A stretch of DNA of 39,210 bases from Chloroflexota bacterium (GTDB taxonomy: Bacteria > Chloroflexota > Dormibacteria > Dormibacterales > Dormibacteraceae), in the NCBI GenBank assembly GCA_005881275.1, contig VBEF01000056.1, forward strand, positions 1 through 39,210, given 5' to 3'. Shown piece after piece: positions 36,055-39,210 of this stretch. How positions within the stretch are numbered: position 1 is the first letter of the stretch; each line of letters opens with the position of its first letter. The notes beneath the pieces are model-generated. The model saw only the letters and a program-made list of their open reading frames with translations, was not told the origin of the DNA and made no database searches. The position numbers and the translations under genes were made by a program.

Positions 36055-37197
36055 GTGATCGAGACCCGCGTCCACGGCTCCGTGGAGGCTGGCTTCGAAC
36101 CCGTTCAGGCGGCCTTTGCTGCGAACTTCGAGCGGTATGGCGAGGTGGGTGCCGCGTGCTGCGTCTATCTGGAGGGCCGGTGTGTGGTCGACCTCACGGG
36201 GGGTGTCACCACTCCGGGCGGCACCGAGCCGTACACCCCCGACACGCTCCAGATGGTCTGGTCGAGCACCAAAGGCGTGGTCGCGGTCGCCGCTCACATG
36301 CTCGCCCAGGAGGGGCTGCTGGATTTCGATGCTCCGGTCGTCGAGTACTGGCCGGAATTTGGCGCTGAGGGCAAGGAACGCATCCCCGTGCGGTGGCTGT
36401 TCAGCCACCGGTCAGGTCTTGCCGCTATCGAGCAGCCGCTGGGCCTGGAGGACGTCATCGCCTGGACGCCCGTGGTCGACGCGCTCGCGGCGCAGCGACC
36501 GCTGTGGGAGCCAGGCGAGGCTCACGGCTACCACACCTTTACATACGGGTGGCTGGCCGGCGAGGTCATGCGGCGCGTGTCCGGGGTCAGCGTCGGGCAG
36601 CTTGTAGCGGAGCGGATCGCAACGCCGCTCGGCGTCGAGTTCTGGATCGGACTTCCGCAAGAGATGAACGCGCGGGTCGCGCCGGTCATCGCACCCGTGG
36701 CCGCCAACCCGCCTGACCCGTTTGTGCAGCGCGCGTCCGATCCGAGCTCGCTCACGTTCAAGTCGTTCACCAGCCCGGCCATCCCGCCCACGGCGTTCAA
36801 CGAGTACCTCTTCCGATCGGCGGAGGTTCCCGCCGGCAACGGCATCGGCAACGCGCGAGCGCTCGCGCGGATCTACGCGGCCTGCATCGGGGAGGTCGAT
36901 GGCGTCCGGCTGCTCGACCCGGAGACCGTGGAACGAGCCACCCGGACGGAGGCCCGCGGCGAGGACCTGGTCATGGGCTTCGAGACCCACTACGGGACCG
37001 GTTTCCAGCTGCCATTTCCGTTCCGGCCTATGGCGGGCCAGGGCTCGTTCGGGCATCACGGCAGCGGCGGCTCGGTCGGCTTCGCCCAGAAGGAGCTTGG
37101 CTTCTCGTTTGGCTATGCCATGAACCAGATGCGGCCCGTTTACGGCTCAGATCCGCGCACGAACAGCCTCATCGCCGCGCTCCTCAGCTGCCTCTAG
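36055..37197 (+). CDS. beta-lactamase-fold serine hydrolase (class C / EstB-like)
   Basis: Member of the penicillin-binding-protein-like serine hydrolases. The 380 residues show the nucleophile motif S70-S-T-K73, a tyrosine pair Y159/Y164 in YHTFTYGW where the family has its Y-x-N/Y base, and GHHGSGGS near 337-344, the equivalent of the KTG strand. No signal peptide is visible, so it is probably cytosolic, like many esterases of this group rather than true beta-lactamases. The substrate may be an ester or peptide and is unknown. Confidence 0.88.
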   Translation: MIETRVHGSVEAGFEPVQAAFAANFERYGEVGAACCVYLEGRCVVDLTGGVTTPGGTEPYTPDTLQMVWSSTKGVVAVAAHMLAQEGLLDFDAPVVEYWPEFGAEGKERIPVRWLFSHRSGLAAIEQPLGLEDVIAWTPVVDALAAQRPLWEPGEAHGYHTFTYGWLAGEVMRRVSGVSVGQLVAERIATPLGVEFWIGLPQEMNARVAPVIAPVAANPPDPFVQRASDPSSLTFKSFTSPAIPPTAFNEYLFRSAEVPAGNGIGNARALARIYAACIGEVDGVRLLDPETVERATRTEARGEDLVMGFETHYGTGFQLPFPFRPMAGQGSFGHHGSGGSVGFAQKELGFSFGYAMNQMRPVYGSDPRTNSLIAALLSCL

Positions 37198-37240
37198 AAG
37201 CCGCGCCGTCGTCCTAAGATGCAGTCGCGGTGCAATTGAA

Positions 37241-37792
37241 TTGAGCACGGCTGATCTGGTATTTGGCGGTTGCCTGGTGATCGGCGGCGGGCTTCTCCTG
37301 CTGACGCTCATCTTTGACGATCTGTTCGGCGGCATCCTGAACGCGATTCATCTCGGGTTCGATCTCGGCGGCGTGTCGCCGACGCCCGTTTTGCTCGGGT
37401 TCGTCGCCATGTTCGGGATCGGTGGGCTCTTCGGCCTGCACAGCTTTGGCCTGGGGCCGGGAGGGGCAACGATCGTCGGACTCGTTTCGGGAGCGGTTGG
37501 AGCCGGAATCGTCCTTGGCGCATTCAGGGTCCTTGCTTCCGCTGAGTCGACCGAGTCGTTCAGCCTCGCCGACATGATCGGCTCGACCGGTCGTGTCGCC
37601 GTCGCGATCCCCGCCAACCGATTTGGCAGCGTCCTCATCAGCTTTGCGGGCGCGTCACACAACATCGCCGCGACCGCGGACGCCGAGATCCCCGCGGGTC
37701 GCATGGTGAAGGTCGTGGCGGTCGCCGGTAACAACCTCGTCGTGACGCCTACGTCAACCGTAAGCACTGAAGGAGCACGGTCCGATGCCTGA
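37241..37792 (+). CDS. NfeD-like membrane protein
   Basis: Partner of flotillin in membrane microdomains. The 183 residues have membrane helices (about 8-28, 45-66 and 70-96) followed by an OB-fold domain (about 108-175) with STGRVAVAIPANRFGSVLISFAG split by AEIPAGRMVKVVAVAGNNLVV. The likely start is TTG 37241; a TAAGAT box at 37215-37220 is upstream. The stop overlaps the flotillin ATG by a few bases. Confidence 0.87.
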   Translation: MSTADLVFGGCLVIGGGLLLLTLIFDDLFGGILNAIHLGFDLGGVSPTPVLLGFVAMFGIGGLFGLHSFGLGPGGATIVGLVSGAVGAGIVLGAFRVLASAESTESFSLADMIGSTGRVAVAIPANRFGSVLISFAGASHNIAATADAEIPAGRMVKVVAVAGNNLVVTPTSTVSTEGARSDA

Positions 37793-39210
37793 GTTCTTGA
37801 CTTCCAGCCCGTTTCTGGGTGTGGCCGTGGTGGTCATCATCCTTCTGCTCATCGCCTTCGTGGCGAGCCGTTACAAGGTCGCGGGCGCAAACGAGGCGAT
37901 CATCGTGGCCGGGTCACGCGGAGCCAAGGTCCACGACGAGCGCGGCCAGGTCATCTCGTCACCCGGTGACAAGGGTGTGAAGGTGGTCGTCGGCGGCGGC
38001 ACGATCGTCATGCCCCTCATCAACCGCATCGGCCGCTTGAAGCTGACAGCGCGGCAGATCAACGTGCAGCTCAGCGATGCTGTCACGAGCCAGGGCATCA
38101 AGGTCCAGGTCCAGGGCGTGGCCACATTCAAGATCGGCCGCGACGTCGAATCGCTGCGCAACGCGGCCGAGCGTTTTCTCGATGCCAAGCCGGAGCAGGT
38201 CGACTCGATCGTCAAGAACGTGCTCGAGGGGTCGCTGCGGTCGATCGTCGGCACGCTGACCATCGAGGAGCTCATCCGCGACCGGCAGAAGCTGCTGCAG
38301 CAGGTGCAGGACGCGGCGAAGGGAGACCTGGCCACCAGCGGCCTGCAGATCGACGCATTCACGATCCAGAGCTTTTCCGACGAGTCGAACTACATCGAGC
38401 TGCTGGGCCAGCAGAGTGTCTCGACCGTCTCCCGTGACGCGCGAATGGCGAAGGCATCGACCGACCAGGAGGCCGCGGTTCGGGAAGCTCAGGCGCAGCA
38501 GATCAAGATCAACGCGGCCCGCGACGTCTCGCTCCGCGAGGCCGAAACCAGGACGCAGGTCGCGGCGGCGCAAGCGCGCGCCGACCAGGCCGGACCCCTG
38601 GCCCAGGCCGAGGCCCAGCAGGAGGTCGTGCGGAAGCAGACCGAGCTGGCCCAGCTGGAGGCAGATCGCAAGGAGAAGGAGCTCCTGTCCACCACCGTCA
38701 AGCCGGCGGCCGCCGACGCACAGGCGGTCATCGCACGCGCCGAAGGCGCCAAGCGCGCGCGCATCGCGTCGGCCGAGGCGGACGCGGAAACGACGCGGTT
38801 GGAAGGTGGGGCGGAAGCCCAGATCGTGCTGACCAAAGGTGAGGCAGAAGCCAAGGCGCTCGCCATGCGCGCCGACGCCTACAAGCAGTTCAACGAGGCG
38901 GCCATCATCCAGACCGTTCTCGCGGCGCTGCCCGACATCGTGCGAGCAGCCGCGGAGCCGATGAGCCACATCGATTCCCTGACCGTGATGAGCGCCGACG
39001 GCGCTTCCGAGATCGTGCGCAACGCGACACGCGCCATGATCGAATCGACCACCGCCATCAAAGGACTCACCGGCCTCGACGTGCCGAACCTGGTCGGGGG
39101 CGCGCTGGGTCGCGGATTCGGCGAAAAGCTTCGCACGGGAGAAGGCAATGGCGAATCGACGGGGGGGTCTGCGACGGACCGGATCACTGAGATCGCGGGC
39201 GAGGGCCTGA
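37785..39210 (+). CDS. floA: flotillin-like (SPFH/band 7) protein, 3' end beyond the window
   Basis: Scaffold protein of membrane microdomains. It starts at ATG 37785 behind AAGGAG, overlapping the NfeD gene by 8 nt. Residues visible: 475, still open at the last base. A membrane helix (about 8-28) is followed by the SPFH domain (about 30-195, with GGGTIVMPLINRIGRLKL), then a long Ala/Glu/Arg-rich coiled coil (about 200-370) with repeated EAQA and AEA motifs typical of flotillins, and a C-terminal LTVMSADGA segment (about 398-406). The length and Ala-Glu repeats favour a YuaG/FloT-type protein over the shorter FloA. The usual neighbour, NfeD, is present. Confidence 0.93.
   Translation, partial: MPEFLTSSPFLGVAVVVIILLLIAFVASRYKVAGANEAIIVAGSRGAKVHDERGQVISSPGDKGVKVVVGGGTIVMPLINRIGRLKLTARQINVQLSDAVTSQGIKVQVQGVATFKIGRDVESLRNAAERFLDAKPEQVDSIVKNVLEGSLRSIVGTLTIEELIRDRQKLLQQVQDAAKGDLATSGLQIDAFTIQSFSDESNYIELLGQQSVSTVSRDARMAKASTDQEAAVREAQAQQIKINAARDVSLREAETRTQVAAAQARADQAGPLAQAEAQQEVVRKQTELAQLEADRKEKELLSTTVKPAAADAQAVIARAEGAKRARIASAEADAETTRLEGGAEAQIVLTKGEAEAKALAMRADAYKQFNEAAIIQTVLAALPDIVRAAAEPMSHIDSLTVMSADGASEIVRNATRAMIESTTAIKGLTGLDVPNLVGGALGRGFGEKLRTGEGNGESTGGSATDRITEIAGEGL

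Overview
The window is a gene-dense, roughly 65% GC bacterial chromosome segment. It looks like a soil-type member of the Terrabacteria (Chloroflexota or Dormibacterota-like, or a deep actinobacterial relative). The reasons are the high GC, frequent GTG and TTG starts, an F420-type LLM oxidoreductase, a complete Tat pair, FtsEX with a LytM partner, and many start codons sitting 6-9 nt behind a TANNNT -10 box with no ribosome binding site (leaderless mRNAs). The phylum is inference; no rRNA is present.

Layout. 1-3941: sugar-acid block with KDPG aldolase, aldehyde dehydrogenase and creatininase-family hydrolase on +, facing a Gfo/Idh/MocA dehydrogenase on -. 4169-14670: conserved housekeeping block of ComF, a CpaF-type ATPase, long HPF, SecA, RF2 with its programmed frameshift, FtsE, FtsX, a LytM/M23 coiled-coil protein and a CtpA protease. 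The order hpf-secA-prfB-ftsEX-ctp resembles that of Bacillus. 14692-19553: tRNA-Val, two membrane or lipoprotein unknowns, tRNA-Phe, an LLM oxidoreductase, malate synthase and two small unknowns. 19663-22515 (minus): E2-LipA-LipB, a lipoate/2-oxoacid dehydrogenase operon. 22633-25454: small proteins, tRNA-Cys, a flavin reductase-like protein, a zincin, 3-hydroxyacyl-CoA dehydrogenase, and a tRNA with anticodon UAA but a short variable loop. 25451-31553: response regulator, polyprenyl diphosphate synthase, a tetrapyrrole methylase/HemD pair joined out of frame, cyclophilin, TatA, TatC, RNase PH and RdgB, most of them overlapping by a few bases. 31544-32482: tRNA-Pro, a methyltransferase gene with two in-frame TGA codons, and a decayed copy of the tRNA-Pro 3' half. 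32651-39210: ABM-like and DUF3175 small proteins, a GH2 lipoprotein with a membrane protein, a serine hydrolase, and an NfeD-flotillin pair that runs off the window.

The most interesting observation is the methyltransferase at 31641-32435. Its reading frame is intact except for adjacent TGA TGA codons (118-119). Eleven bases after the second TGA is a perfect 6-bp hairpin with a GGTCG loop, a geometry close to the E. coli fdhF SECIS element. It is therefore a candidate selenoprotein with adjacent Sec residues, lying between a tRNA and a partial repeat of that tRNA. No selenocysteine machinery is in the window, so this is a hypothesis. Other notable signals are the recurrent leaderless promoter layout, the out-of-frame CobA/HemD junction, a probable CTG start codon, and protein genes that end inside tRNA genes.
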